A stretch of DNA of 64,000 nucleotides from Natranaeroarchaeum sulfidigenes (GTDB lineage: Archaea > Halobacteriota > Halobacteria > Halobacteriales > Natronoarchaeaceae). The position numbers and the translations under genes were made by a program. The stretch is from positions 1,736,001 through 1,800,000 of the forward strand of contig NZ_CP064786.1 in assembly GCF_017094485.1 (NCBI RefSeq), written 5' to 3'. Positions 51,817-60,729 of the stretch are shown one piece after another; position 1 is the first letter of the stretch; each line of letters begins with the position of its first letter. The notes under the pieces are model-generated. The model ran no database searches. It saw nothing but the letters and a program-made list of their open reading frames with translations, and had not been told where the DNA came from.

Positions 51817-52671
51817 TCACACCGCCAACGATAAGACGACGCTCATCTGCCCAATGATAAACGCGAGTGCTGCGAGAAACATGCCGTATTTGAGATACTG
51901 CTGGCCAGCTCGTGGGTGATCGTAACTTCGCATCATTGCAAATAGCATTACTACTACCGCGGGAGCAACGACTAGGACGTACGCGATTCCGAACGATCCC
52001 TGAAGATACGGAACAGGACTGACAAGAACCGCAACGAGCAACAGGACGGTACCGACGTGCAATGCCTGACGCTCTCCGATTGCGATCGGGAGCGTGTTCA
52101 GCCCCTCCTCACGATCTCCGTCGATATCCTCGACATCCTTGATTATCTCTCTGGTCAACGTCGAGAGTGCCGCCAGCACGAAGAGGACCCCTGCAGCGCT
52201 CACGTCACCGACGGCTGCTCCACCGAACAGAAACGTACTCCCGCCGAGATACGCAACCAGCGCGTTTCCAAATCCCGGCAAGCCCTTGAAGAACTCGGTG
52301 TATGCGACCAGTGCAATGAGGTTGAACGCCGCGATACCGATCGCTAGTGGCGGGAGCGTCAGAGCAAGTGCCGTCGCGATCCCGAACAGTACGACGCTGA
52401 ACCACAGCGCCCCGCGCTCGCTTACCGCACCACGCGGGATCGGCCGGTCCGGCTGATTGATACGGTCGATCTCTCTGTCGAAATAGTCGTTGATCGCGTT
52501 CCCGGCTCCGGTTGCCAGCGACGTCGCGGCAACCGCAGCGACGACCAGCGCGGCGGACTCGGTGGAAGCGCCGGCGACGAACGCACCGATGAAGGTCAAC
52601 ACTCCAGCTGCGACCGAGTTCATCGGCCGCGTTAACTCGACGTACCCTCGAACCTTCGCCTGGACGTCCAT
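51817..52671 (-). CDS. Digeranylgeranylglyceryl phosphate synthase (UbiA family)
   Basis: A 284-residue membrane prenyltransferase that adds the second geranylgeranyl group to make archaeal diether lipid (DGGGP). About 9 membrane helices. Active-site Asp motifs: NAINDYFDREID (58-69) and the second DVEDIDGDREEG (about 183-194). ATG 52671 (MDVQAKVRGYVELTRPMNS) is chosen; a GTG two codons earlier (52677) is possible. Essential for haloarchaeal lipids. The tRNA-Arg gene lies divergently to the right. Confidence 0.93.
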   Translation of the reverse strand: MDVQAKVRGYVELTRPMNSVAAGVLTFIGAFVAGASTESAALVVAAVAATSLATGAGNAINDYFDREIDRINQPDRPIPRGAVSERGALWFSVVLFGIATALALTLPPLAIGIAAFNLIALVAYTEFFKGLPGFGNALVAYLGGSTFLFGGAAVGDVSAAGVLFVLAALSTLTREIIKDVEDIDGDREEGLNTLPIAIGERQALHVGTVLLLVAVLVSPVPYLQGSFGIAYVLVVAPAVVVMLFAMMRSYDHPRAGQQYLKYGMFLAALAFIIGQMSVVLSLAV

Positions 52672-52804
52672 ACACACTACTCTCTAAGCCACTCGAAATA
52701 AAAGACGCGAAACGGAATACCTGGAACGTGAGTTATGTCCACATGGATACCACTGCCCGAGAAATCAGTGGGTTTAACTTCACCCTTCCCGGATCTATGC
52801 GTGC

Positions 52805-52879
52805 GGGCGCTTAGCTCAGCTTGGACAGAGCACTTGGCTTCGGACCAAGATGTCGCGGGTTCAAATCCTGCAGCGCCCA
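52805..52879 (+). tRNA. tRNA-Arg (anticodon TCG)
   Basis: A 75-nt cloverleaf: acceptor GGGCGCT / AGCGCCC with discriminator A, D-stem GCTC/GAGC, anticodon stem CTTGG/CCAAG enclosing CTTCGGA (anticodon TCG, reading CGA), variable loop ATGTC, T-stem GCGGG/CCTGC with TTCAAAT loop. CCA is not encoded. The 5' flank holds no clear promoter beyond a TTTAAC at ~52772. Confidence 0.96.
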
Positions 52880-53083
52880 TGGCCGATTTCCGGGGTTGTA
52901 ATCACCATACAGCAGCGGGTCGAGATGCTGCCCGAACGAAATGCCAGTGCATTCGTTCAATGGTTGCTCGGGTGTGTGATTATCACGAGTGTCCGGGTCC
53001 GTCCAGTGAGTCGATCAGGTTTGCACTCTCCGAAATCGTTCTCGACCGATCGATGGTCTAACCCCTGGCAGAACTGTGACGCC

Positions 53084-53986
53084 TTACAGTGGGTCCGAGA
53101 GGTACTCCTTCGGGACCGCGTTCCGAACGGTGACCAGTGGATCAACCACTTGACTGATTTCGAGTCCACCGACGAGGCTGGAGAGCATGTAGGCCTCGGT
53201 CGTCGAGAGGTCGTGTTCGGTAGCGAGTAGTTCGATCACGTCCCCATTTGCGAGTTCGCAGGCGGTTTCCATCGTCTCCGCACTCGCGATCGTCTTCCAC
53301 GCCTCCGGCGTCTCGACGAGCGGGCGCTCCAGTTGGACATCGGTTTCGACCACGTCGACAGTCAGGTCGATCTCGGTGGCGACCTCGCTACCGGTGCCAC
53401 ACATCTCGCCGTCGGCCATCGCAGCCTTGCAGTCGCCCATCGCAAAGAGCGCGCGCTCCTGAAAGACGGGGAAGTATGCGGTGTTTCCGGCGCTCATGTC
53501 GGTCGTATCGAGGTTTCCGCCGTGGTCGTGGGGAACGAGTGTGGTGTAAGACTCTCCGGCCGGAGCGACGCCGATCGTCCCGATCACCGGGTCGATCGGG
53601 ACATCAATACCCTCGAAGGACAGCCGCCCGTCCTCGATCGGCGTCATCCGGCTTTCCGGGGCTTCAATCCCCTGCTGTCCGTCGAGAAGACCAAAGCCGT
53701 CGATCGTAATGATCCGTCCGGCAGGTTCGACGACGCGAATCTCCTCGATCTCGATTTCAAGCACGTCCCCCGGGCTTGTACCGTCGACCGCGATCGGTCC
53801 CGTGGCAGCGTTGACCTCCTCGGGGATCTCCTCGATGACGTCGGAATCCGCCTGGACGGCACCATCGAGGCTATCCCGCGTTTCGATTGTCAGCGCTGTC
53901 CCCGGTTCGACGGTCACGATCGGGTCCATCTCCGGTGCAAACTCGTAGATCGCACCCTGTTCGTGTGTTACTGACTCGCGTGACAT
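53084..53986 (-). CDS. Acetamidase/formamidase family protein
   Basis: A 300-residue amide hydrolase-type protein of the FmdA/AmdA family, releasing ammonia from formamide or acetamide. Landmarks: GPIAVDGTSPGDVLEIEIEEI, then FRAG-type TLVPHDHGGNLDTTDMSAGNTAYFPVF and LFAMGDCKAAMADGEMCGTGSEVATEIDLTVDV, the central metal-site region of the family, and YMLSSLVGGLEISQVVDP near the end. Full length and cytosolic. Substrate not proven; it may act on other amides. Confidence 0.92.
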   Translation of the reverse strand: MSRESVTHEQGAIYEFAPEMDPIVTVEPGTALTIETRDSLDGAVQADSDVIEEIPEEVNAATGPIAVDGTSPGDVLEIEIEEIRVVEPAGRIITIDGFGLLDGQQGIEAPESRMTPIEDGRLSFEGIDVPIDPVIGTIGVAPAGESYTTLVPHDHGGNLDTTDMSAGNTAYFPVFQERALFAMGDCKAAMADGEMCGTGSEVATEIDLTVDVVETDVQLERPLVETPEAWKTIASAETMETACELANGDVIELLATEHDLSTTEAYMLSSLVGGLEISQVVDPLVTVRNAVPKEYLSDPL

Positions 53987-54046
53987 GGTCGATACTGCGG
54001 AGCGCGATTACCTAAAATGTATGCCATATCACGGACAGATACCGTA

Positions 54047-55231
54047 TCACCGGCCGAGCTCTAGCAGATCGGCCGCCCGGGCATCACGCTGGGCGCGTTC
54101 CAAAAGGTCGTCGGGCTCCAGTCGACGGATCTGGTCGATTGATCCGTGTGTTTCGGCCTGCTCCGGGGCAAAACGGTTACAGCCAGCCGAAATTGTCGCG
54201 GTATCGAACGTGTTAATTGTCCGCGCGCGCTCGACGATCTTTTCTTTGTCCATGATCAGCAGAGGGCGGTGGACCGGAAGGTCGACAGCCTGACTGGTCA
54301 CGCCCATATTCGCGGTTGTCTGGCTCGACTTCTGGCCGATAGCCTCGCCGGTGACGATACCCATTGCCCCGCGGTCTTTCGCGATGGTTTCCCCGACCTG
54401 ATACATGTAGCGACGAAAGGTGAGCATTCGCCCTTCCTGGATGGTCTCGGCGAGGTGGGACACCGTCGCTCCGGCGTCGACGATCCGGAGATCGAAGGAG
54501 TGGTTCGGGGAGTACCTCGCGAGGGTTCGTACGGACTCGATCGCACGTTCGCGGTGATCGACTCCTCCGTAGTCGCCCAGATCGAGATAGACTGGAATGA
54601 TCGGAGCCCCACGGCGCATAACTTCATAGGCAGCGACAGGTGAGTCGATGCCGCCACTGATCAGCGTAACGAGGGGCTCCTGGGTGCCAATGGGGAGTCC
54701 CCTCGGCCCTTCGCGCTTCTCGACGAACACGAACGCCTCCGCTTTGCGACACTCGACGTAGAAGGTCAGGTCTGGATCGTCGAGGTCGACTTCAGGATCG
54801 AACCGCTCGGAGACGGCGTCCCAGACGGCGCTGCCACCGAACTCGCCGATGTCCTCGCTATCGAACGGCGTTGTATCCCCAGCGCGGCGGGCATCGATGG
54901 CGAAGCTACCACCGGTGTAACACGCCTTCGCCGTCCGGACCAGTGCAGATTTGATCGCGGCCCTATCTGCATCAACGACGAGCGCAGGGCTGGCAGAAAC
55001 GACACCGAATACGTCGCTTGCAGCTGCTGTCGCTGCTTCAACGTCCTCCTCGGCGACATGGATCAGCGGTCGGGTCCATCTGCGCTCGACGTCGCCATCG
55101 ACTCCACGGTCGGCCAGTATGGCCCGGACGTTCTCGACGAGCCGCCGCTCCATTGCGAGTTGCACCTGCCGACTCTTGGTGTTTACCTCGCCGTGACGGA
55201 GCAGTACGGTGTCCGCCCCCGGGGGATGCAT
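54047..55231 (-). CDS. thiI: tRNA 4-thiouridine synthase ThiI
   Basis: A 394-residue tRNA sulfurtransferase. The N-terminal NFLD/THUMP domains span about 1-165, and the PP-loop ATP-binding domain begins LVTLISGGIDSPVAAYEVMRRG. EAIGQKSSQTTANM and CNRFAPEQAETHG follow in the catalytic domain, with no C-terminal rhodanese, as usual in archaea. A TATA-like TATATTTGG at ~55249-55258 (minus) lies 20-28 nt from the ATG, fitting a leaderless message. Confidence 0.95.
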   Translation of the reverse strand: MHPPGADTVLLRHGEVNTKSRQVQLAMERRLVENVRAILADRGVDGDVERRWTRPLIHVAEEDVEAATAAASDVFGVVSASPALVVDADRAAIKSALVRTAKACYTGGSFAIDARRAGDTTPFDSEDIGEFGGSAVWDAVSERFDPEVDLDDPDLTFYVECRKAEAFVFVEKREGPRGLPIGTQEPLVTLISGGIDSPVAAYEVMRRGAPIIPVYLDLGDYGGVDHRERAIESVRTLARYSPNHSFDLRIVDAGATVSHLAETIQEGRMLTFRRYMYQVGETIAKDRGAMGIVTGEAIGQKSSQTTANMGVTSQAVDLPVHRPLLIMDKEKIVERARTINTFDTATISAGCNRFAPEQAETHGSIDQIRRLEPDDLLERAQRDARAADLLELGR

Positions 55232-55299
55232 GCCCCCGAATAGACCGTAGCCAAATATACACCCTTTGGAGTCGTACGAACGCGACGGTTCTCAGATTC

Positions 55300-55339
55300 T
55301 TAGGCTAACCAAAACCCTTTTAGATTTAGGCCTGCCTAA
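55300..55339 (+). promoter_or_regulatory. Iron-box operator (DtxR/SirR type) and TATA of the 52-residue protein gene
   Basis: TTAGGC-CT-GCCTAA at 55326-55339 is a perfect inverted repeat, 10 nt before ATG 55349. A further half-site TTAGGCTAACC lies at 55300-55310, the DtxR-consensus type. A TATA box TTTTAGATTTA (55317-55328) overlaps the palindrome's left arm, so bound repressor would block initiation. Strong candidate for an iron-dependent repressor site. Confidence 0.6.
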
Positions 55340-55348
55340 TAATCTGCA

Positions 55349-55507
55349 ATGAGCGCCACGGTCGATCCTGACAAGGGAGAGTCGGCAGATAACGAGGTTC
55401 CAACTGTCGCAGTCTGTGAGACTACTCCCGGACGCGTTGTCTTCACAGAAGATGGTAATAGCGATGGCTGGATCGCGACGGATCTGACGGTCTCCCTTTC
55501 TCGGTAG
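55349..55507 (+). CDS. 52-residue small protein under iron-box control
   Basis: Encodes MSATVDPDKGESADNEV then PTVAVCETTPGRVVFTED and GNSDGWIATDLTVSLSR, 52 residues, ending in TAG at 55507. Single Cys, acidic, with two beta-type segments and the motif WIATDLTVSL near the C-terminus, similar to small haloarchaeal proteins of unknown function (DUF7331-like). Its promoter carries an iron-box palindrome. Located between thiI (divergent) and dpsA. Confidence 0.7.
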   Translation: MSATVDPDKGESADNEVPTVAVCETTPGRVVFTEDGNSDGWIATDLTVSLSR

Positions 55508-55704
55508 GGCAGCATCATTTCGCCGCTTGCCTGTAGTGTTGACTCTCACTGGTTACCGGTGGTCGTCCGCACCGGGTCCGGCGGTCGGTGGTAGATGACG
55601 AGGGTAAACAGTAAATTGTGTAGCCAGTGGTGTGAACCGCATCGGAGTCAAGCCGGCATACCTTGCCTACTGATTAACTTAGGGACAATATTATTTTATG
55701 AATC

Positions 55705-55710
55705 TATAAA
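55705..55710 (+). promoter_or_regulatory. Probable TATA box of dpsA
   Basis: CTATAAAAC has TATAAA about 56-61 nt before ATG 55766. A second TTTAAG at 55732-55737 lies about 30 nt before it and would give a leaderless message. Upstream TTGCCTACTGATTAACTTAGGG contains opposite CCTA/TAGG arms, weakly like iron-box halves. Confidence 0.4.
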
Positions 55711-55765
55711 ACTCTTTTAGCGAGTGTGAATCTTTAAGTGCGTAGCCATACAATGTTGAGATGCA

Positions 55766-56314
55766 ATGAGCTCACAGAAACACGCCCGTCAGTCCTTCGG
55801 TGACATCCACGAGAGCGAAGCCCTTCGGATTCCCGAAGACAAAGCCGAACAGCTCGTCGAGGCGCTCAACACCGACCTCGCCGCGACGTACGTCCTGTAT
55901 CACCAGGTCAAAAAGCACCACTGGATCGTCGAAGGTGCGGAGTTCCGCGACCTACACGTCTACCTCGGCGAGGTCGCGGCCGACCTGGAAGAGGGTGCTG
56001 ATATCCTCGCAGAACGAGCGCAGGCGCTCGGCGGCGTCCCGCTCTCCGGCGGTGCGAACTACGAGGAGCGTGCCCCAGTAACGCCTGAAGACAAGGACGT
56101 GTACGATATCCGAACGTCGCTCGAAAACGACCTCGAAATCTTCGGTGACATTACCGAGCAGCTCCGCGAGCACGAGCAGCTCGCCCGCAACCTCGGAGAT
56201 CCCGCGACTGCCGAGCTCCTTCGAGGGATCCTGATCGACATCGAAGAGCACGGCCACCACCTCGAACACTACCTCGAGGACGACACGCTGGTCACTGAGA
56301 GTTCGATGGAGTAA
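55766..56314 (+). CDS. dpsA: DpsA, ferritin-like iron-storage/DNA-protection protein
   Basis: A 182-residue Dps-family protein forming a hollow 12-mer that oxidises and stores Fe(II) and limits peroxide damage. The four-helix bundle begins KAEQLVEALNTDLAATYVLYHQVKKHHWIVEG, with HH-W-x and the ferroxidase-site H and D/E: YHQVKKHHW and EFRDLHVYLGEVAADLEEGADILAERAQALGG. The family's D-x-x-x-E pair is present. Haloarchaeal DpsA. Promoter sequences and iron-box motif nearby suit iron or oxidative control. Confidence 0.95.
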   Translation: MSSQKHARQSFGDIHESEALRIPEDKAEQLVEALNTDLAATYVLYHQVKKHHWIVEGAEFRDLHVYLGEVAADLEEGADILAERAQALGGVPLSGGANYEERAPVTPEDKDVYDIRTSLENDLEIFGDITEQLREHEQLARNLGDPATAELLRGILIDIEEHGHHLEHYLEDDTLVTESSME

Positions 56315-56351
56315 TCGATCCGCTGGTTCGGATCGATCGCCTGTTGTTGCC

Positions 56352-56356
56352 TTTTT
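56352..56356 (+). terminator. T-tract terminator after dpsA
   Basis: GCCTTTTTGT lies about 37 nt after the dpsA stop. It overlaps the region of the histidine-kinase promoter (TGTATAACCG). Confidence 0.3.
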
Positions 56357-56455
56357 GTATAACCGAAAAACATTACTGACGAACGCACGCAGTGGAACCG
56401 TGTACCACGGTGCTGCGAACGTGGGACAATCCGTCCCACTCTATCGAAAGAGAAC

Positions 56456-58420
56456 ATGAACTCCGAGAACACGGTTCTGTGTCTGTCCAGAGACGCCGAT
56501 GTCGTCGAACGGTTCGCCAGTCCACTTCGCTGGTCGCATCCCCGGATATCCGTCTGTGCGACGACCCGGCTGGACGAGGCGGGTGCCGAAATCGAATCCG
56601 GAACGGTCGACTGTGTCATTGCCGATCAGATGACGATAGAAACGGAATCCGAAGTGCTCGGGGCGATCCGTGAGCAGTACCCGTCTATACCGTTGATAGT
56701 GGTTTCCTCCACCGATCTTGACGGTAATAGTGTCGTCTCCGAAGTCGTCGATTTTCTCGATCTCGACGAGGAAAGTGACAAGACAGCCCTCGCCGGGTGG
56801 GTTGCAAATGCAGTCGTTCGAGGCCCCGGTTCTACCGCGCGTCCGGTGGGCTCCTCACCCGAGGACATGGTCCACGACATCAAGCGGCTGCTCGTGGATG
56901 CGAGTTCGCCGATGGATATCGAACATGCTGTCTGTAACCAGCTCACTGACGGCGGAAGATACACCTTCGCGTGGGTCGGCGAGTACGATGCGGGGGAGCG
57001 ACAGGTCGTCCCCTGGGTGATGAGTACTGCACCCGACGGATGGCCAACATCGCGGACCTTCAGCGTCGGTCCTAACGCCCCGGAAAACGTACTCGACGAA
57101 CTTCTCCGGAGACGACAGAGCAAGATCGTTACTGATATCGACTCCTGTCCCGCTAGCTTCCCGTGGCGCTCGGCGGCTCTGGAACAGGGCTGTCACGCCG
57201 CTGCGTTCTTCCCGCTGGTCGAAAACAATGACTTACACGGTGTGCTCGGGGTCTATACCGAATCCAGCGACGGTTTTAGTGATATCGAGCTAGACGTCCT
57301 CGAAGAGATCGCCGGGACGACTGCTCACGTTCTCGATTCGATTGCTGTCCGGGGAGAGATCGACCAGCAACAGCGAGTGTTAGAACGGTACGAGCGACTG
57401 GTCGAAACCGTCGGGGACGGTATGTACGCGCTCGATGCCGGCGGACACTTCATGACGGTAAACAACGGCCTGCTGGAGATGACGGGATACTCCCGTGAGG
57501 GATTACTCGGAGAACATGTCTCAATACTACTGGACGAGGACGACATCGAACGTCGCCGCGAGACGGTCGCTCGCCTCGAAGGAACTGCCGATCAGGAAAA
57601 AGAAGCGATCGAAATCACGATCAACTGCAAGGACGGAGCCACTATTCCCTGCGAGAATCAGATCGCGCTATTACCCCGTTGTGACTCCCACCGGGGCACT
57701 GTGGGTGTGCTCCGCGATATCACCGAACGCAAGAAGCGCGAACGCGAGCTAGAGCGCCAGAATGAACGCCTCGAAGCGTTCGCACGTATCGTCAGCCACG
57801 ATCTCCGCAATCCTCTCTCCGTTGCCCAGGGCTACGTTGACCTCGCGACAGAACAGGTCGGCGAACTGGAATCACTCGACAACGTCCGTGCAGGGCTCGA
57901 TCGGATGGAAGATATAATCGGCGACGTGCTCGCACTGGCTCGGCACGGCCAGACCGTGACCGAGACCGAGCAGCTCCATCTCGACGATGTCGCCAGCGAC
58001 GCCTGGTCGAACGTCGCGACACAGCAGGCACGGATCGAAATCGAAACGTCCGAACCGATCGCGGCCGACCGCTCCCGACTTCTTCGCTCGTTCGAGAACC
58101 TGTTCCGGAACAGTATCCAGCACGGGAGAGCGGACGTGACGATCCGTGTCGGCATGCTCTCCGATGTTGGTGGGGGCGTCTCCGGAGAGTCCGGACGATC
58201 AACCGGGTTTTACGTCGAGGATGACGGACCGGGGATGCCCGAAGAGATCCGAGAGAACGCTTTCGACTCGTCGTTTACGACCTCCGACGAGGGGCTCGGA
58301 ATCGGGCTATGGGTCGTCAGGGAGATCGCTTCGGCCCACGGGTGGACGGTGAACGTGACTGAAAGCGACAGCGGCGGCGCACGGTTCGAGTTCCATGACG
58401 TACGAGCACATCCCGAGTGA
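56456..58420 (+). CDS. Histidine kinase (receiver-like, GAF, PAS, HisKA, HATPase)
   Basis: A 654-residue cytosolic sensor kinase without membrane helices. Domains: receiver-like fold about 5-120 (no clear phospho-Asp, as VIADQMT replaces the usual D), GAF about 145-295 (HAAAFFPLVENNDLHGVLGVY), PAS about 310-425 (YALDAGGHFMTVNNGLLEMTGYSREGLLGEH), HisKA with the phosphate His at 448 in SHDLRNPL, and HATPase: NLFRNSIQHG (548-557), DDGPGMP (589-595), GLGIGLWV (613-620). Likely a redox or light-type soluble sensor. 89 nt before the HxlR gene. Confidence 0.94.
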   Translation: MNSENTVLCLSRDADVVERFASPLRWSHPRISVCATTRLDEAGAEIESGTVDCVIADQMTIETESEVLGAIREQYPSIPLIVVSSTDLDGNSVVSEVVDFLDLDEESDKTALAGWVANAVVRGPGSTARPVGSSPEDMVHDIKRLLVDASSPMDIEHAVCNQLTDGGRYTFAWVGEYDAGERQVVPWVMSTAPDGWPTSRTFSVGPNAPENVLDELLRRRQSKIVTDIDSCPASFPWRSAALEQGCHAAAFFPLVENNDLHGVLGVYTESSDGFSDIELDVLEEIAGTTAHVLDSIAVRGEIDQQQRVLERYERLVETVGDGMYALDAGGHFMTVNNGLLEMTGYSREGLLGEHVSILLDEDDIERRRETVARLEGTADQEKEAIEITINCKDGATIPCENQIALLPRCDSHRGTVGVLRDITERKKRERELERQNERLEAFARIVSHDLRNPLSVAQGYVDLATEQVGELESLDNVRAGLDRMEDIIGDVLALARHGQTVTETEQLHLDDVASDAWSNVATQQARIEIETSEPIAADRSRLLRSFENLFRNSIQHGRADVTIRVGMLSDVGGGVSGESGRSTGFYVEDDGPGMPEEIRENAFDSSFTTSDEGLGIGLWVVREIASAHGWTVNVTESDSGGARFEFHDVRAHPE

Positions 58421-58509
58421 GTCTCGAAGTTGACATCCATACACACAGGTTACATTATGAAATCTGGTTCGTCAAAGAACCTAAATACGGGACCCGCCTA
58501 CTTCGTCAT

Positions 58510-58842
58510 ATGTCGACGGGTACCCCACAGGAAGAGAAACACCACGGTGAGGACGTCTGTTCGGTCGTCGACTCGCTCGAACAGATCGGTTCCCAGTGGC
58601 GGTTGATCGTTCTCAACGACCTGCAGGACGGCGAAAAGCGGTTCAACGAACTCAAACGCTCGACCGGAGCCAGCTCTCGAACGCTCTCGCGTGTCCTCGA
58701 TGATCTTCAGGAGACGGGCTTCGTGACGCGTCGACTCGAAGAGGACGCGCCGGTCGCGACCTACTACGACCTCACCGAGAAGGGAGTGTCGCTCTGTCCC
58801 GTTTTCGATGAGATCGAATCCTGGGCGGACGAGTGGCTGTAA
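58510..58842 (+). CDS. HxlR-family transcriptional regulator
   Basis: A 110-residue winged-helix protein of the HxlR type: EDVCSVVDSLEQIGSQWRLIVLNDLQDGEKRFNELKRSTGASSRTLSRVLDDLQETGFVTRRLEED and VATYYDLTEKGVSLCPVFDEIESW. Two Cys (C18-like in EDVCS and C near LCPV) may sense redox, as in some HxlR members. ATG 58510 is chosen; a GTG at 58417 would overlap the kinase gene by 4 nt, but CTAAATAC at 58480-58487, a TATA-like box, fits 58510 as a leaderless start. May be regulated with or by the kinase. Confidence 0.9.
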   Translation: MSTGTPQEEKHHGEDVCSVVDSLEQIGSQWRLIVLNDLQDGEKRFNELKRSTGASSRTLSRVLDDLQETGFVTRRLEEDAPVATYYDLTEKGVSLCPVFDEIESWADEWL

Positions 58843-58881
58843 CGGGCCGCTGACGGACTCGCGAAGCTGCTCCACCTCGTA

Positions 58882-60546
58882 TTATCCGTCAGGTGGCTGA
58901 ATCACGGTTGGATCATAGTCCTCACAGCCATGGCGGTAGATCTCCAGATACGTCCGGTCACGGTCGGACGGCCTGTCTATCGTTTCTCGCGTAATCTCTT
59001 CGCGTACCATGTACATGTTGACGTGTGTGAGTTCCGTCCCGTGCTCGTCGGCCCACTGCTCGCAGATGTGTTCGGCGAGATAGCGGGGAACATCGTTTCC
59101 GTACTGGCCGCCGCGGCGGACGCTGTTCATGTAGAAGCGTTCACGATACGTCCCGTGCTGTCGCTGTAATCGGTCGTACGGGCGGTCGTAGGTCACTTCT
59201 CGTGCGTTGTATGCGTCGACGAGGTCTCCCTCGGCGGTGCGTGCCGGGAAGACGTAGTATCGGTCCTCGGTCCGTGGCTGGGCGAAGATCCCCCAGGCAA
59301 CCGGCTGGTCGACTCCGGCGCTTTCGGCGACTGTCTCGACGTGCCGAAGTCCCGTGACCCCGTCCAGCCCGTCGACGAGGACGTCGTCGATCGTCTCTTC
59401 GGTCGGCTGGTGGTCAGTAGCTGCAACCGCTGTCCCGATCTGGAATAGAAAAACCGCCGAAACCAGCACGATCGTCACGACCACGATACCGAGCGTGACG
59501 GTGTAGACCCCACTCCGGAGGCGCTGTATCCGGCCGGCTGGGACGCCAAACCGTTCGATGTCGCCGATAAGCGGTGACGCCGGGACGAGCATCGCCAGAT
59601 TCCCCACGGACGCCCGGATCCCATCGACATCGACTCCCACTCGATCGAGCAGGGTTCGCACCTGCTGCCAGAAGACCGGTGGAAGGAACAGCAACAGTCC
59701 GGCAATCGAGACGTACGGGAACGCGCCGATCCGGACCGTCACCGCAAAGGAAAGGTGTCCGGCGACGAACAGACCCACGAGTGCCAGTCGTCCTCGCCCG
59801 ACAAGGGCCAGCAGGAGCCACGAGCCGAGTAACATAAGGTACCAGACGAAGCCACCGATCCCGAGCAAGGTTGGAACCTCCCGTAGGAGATCCCCCAGCA
59901 AGAAGGTCATTTCGTCGATGCCAAAGACAAGCGTCCCGGCGGTTCCGCCGACCCACTCCTCGGACAGCGACTTCGTGAGCCCGTTTGTAAAGTAGACATA
60001 GACTACCTGCACGAGCACCAGTGCGGTTGCGGCGCTCGCCACCGACGCCCGCGGTGCTCGGTCCCGGTGGACGGCGTCAACCGACCACCGCTCGCCGAGT
60101 GGGAGAAACATCGCCCAGAACAACAGGAAACGAAACAGCGTATCGGCGTAGCTCAGCACGAGCGGGTTGTGATGATCCAGTGAGACAACAAAAAGGAACG
60201 TTAACACCGTAGCGAGGCGGGTTTTGTAGCCCACGATCAACTGTAGCGCAATGATTCCCTGAAGAACGAACAGCGCGCCGATCAGTGTCGGATCTGTCGT
60301 AAGATGATAGATCGAGACCGCATATTCAGCTGACAGTTCGCGCGCGAGCGAGCGGGGAACCACGCCGGCTTCAGTGTAGAAGAATCCGAAATTGCGAGAT
60401 CTGAGCAGCAGGTCGGCGATGACGAGCAGCCCGGCCAGTATGCGAAACGCCGCGAGCGACCGGCTGTCGATTCGGATCCGGCGCGTGAAGGCAGTTTGCA
60501 GCCGGGCAAACAGGGACGGCGATCCGCCGAATCCACGGGACGACAT
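58882..60546 (-). CDS. HTTM-domain membrane protein (vitamin-K-dependent carboxylase-like)
   Basis: A 554-residue protein. About the first 330 residues are the HTTM (horizontally transferred transmembrane) domain, with several helices: SLAAFRILAGLLVIADLLLR, LVLSYADTLFRFLLFWAMFLPLGERWSVD and VYFTNGLTKSLSEEW are the conserved stations. A long extracytoplasmic C-terminal part about 365-550 (IGTAVAATDHQPTEETIDDVLVD... TYRERFYMNSVRRGGQYGNDVPRYLAEHICEQWADEHGTEL) follows. HTTM proteins resemble gamma-carboxylases but the archaeal role is unknown. Convergent with the HxlR gene. Confidence 0.88.
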   Translation of the reverse strand: MSSRGFGGSPSLFARLQTAFTRRIRIDSRSLAAFRILAGLLVIADLLLRSRNFGFFYTEAGVVPRSLARELSAEYAVSIYHLTTDPTLIGALFVLQGIIALQLIVGYKTRLATVLTFLFVVSLDHHNPLVLSYADTLFRFLLFWAMFLPLGERWSVDAVHRDRAPRASVASAATALVLVQVVYVYFTNGLTKSLSEEWVGGTAGTLVFGIDEMTFLLGDLLREVPTLLGIGGFVWYLMLLGSWLLLALVGRGRLALVGLFVAGHLSFAVTVRIGAFPYVSIAGLLLFLPPVFWQQVRTLLDRVGVDVDGIRASVGNLAMLVPASPLIGDIERFGVPAGRIQRLRSGVYTVTLGIVVVTIVLVSAVFLFQIGTAVAATDHQPTEETIDDVLVDGLDGVTGLRHVETVAESAGVDQPVAWGIFAQPRTEDRYYVFPARTAEGDLVDAYNAREVTYDRPYDRLQRQHGTYRERFYMNSVRRGGQYGNDVPRYLAEHICEQWADEHGTELTHVNMYMVREEITRETIDRPSDRDRTYLEIYRHGCEDYDPTVIQPPDG

Positions 60547-60729
60547 CTATCAATGACACACGGGGACGAATGATATTCCTTGTGGGGGAGAGTAGCTATC
60601 AGATCCCGATCATGCAACGGTCACCAGCAAGAGAGTGACAGCCGTCAAACCCGCTCGTTCGTTATCAGGGATCCTCGGTCCGGAGAGGATATCGGAAGAA
60701 CAGTCACCGGATGCGGCCAGTAGGGGCGA

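Noticed and set aside
52850-53230. A 126-codon plus-strand frame across the tRNA 3' end and acetamidase gene.
   Set aside because: It begins inside the tRNA, is antisense to a clear gene and shows no coherent protein.
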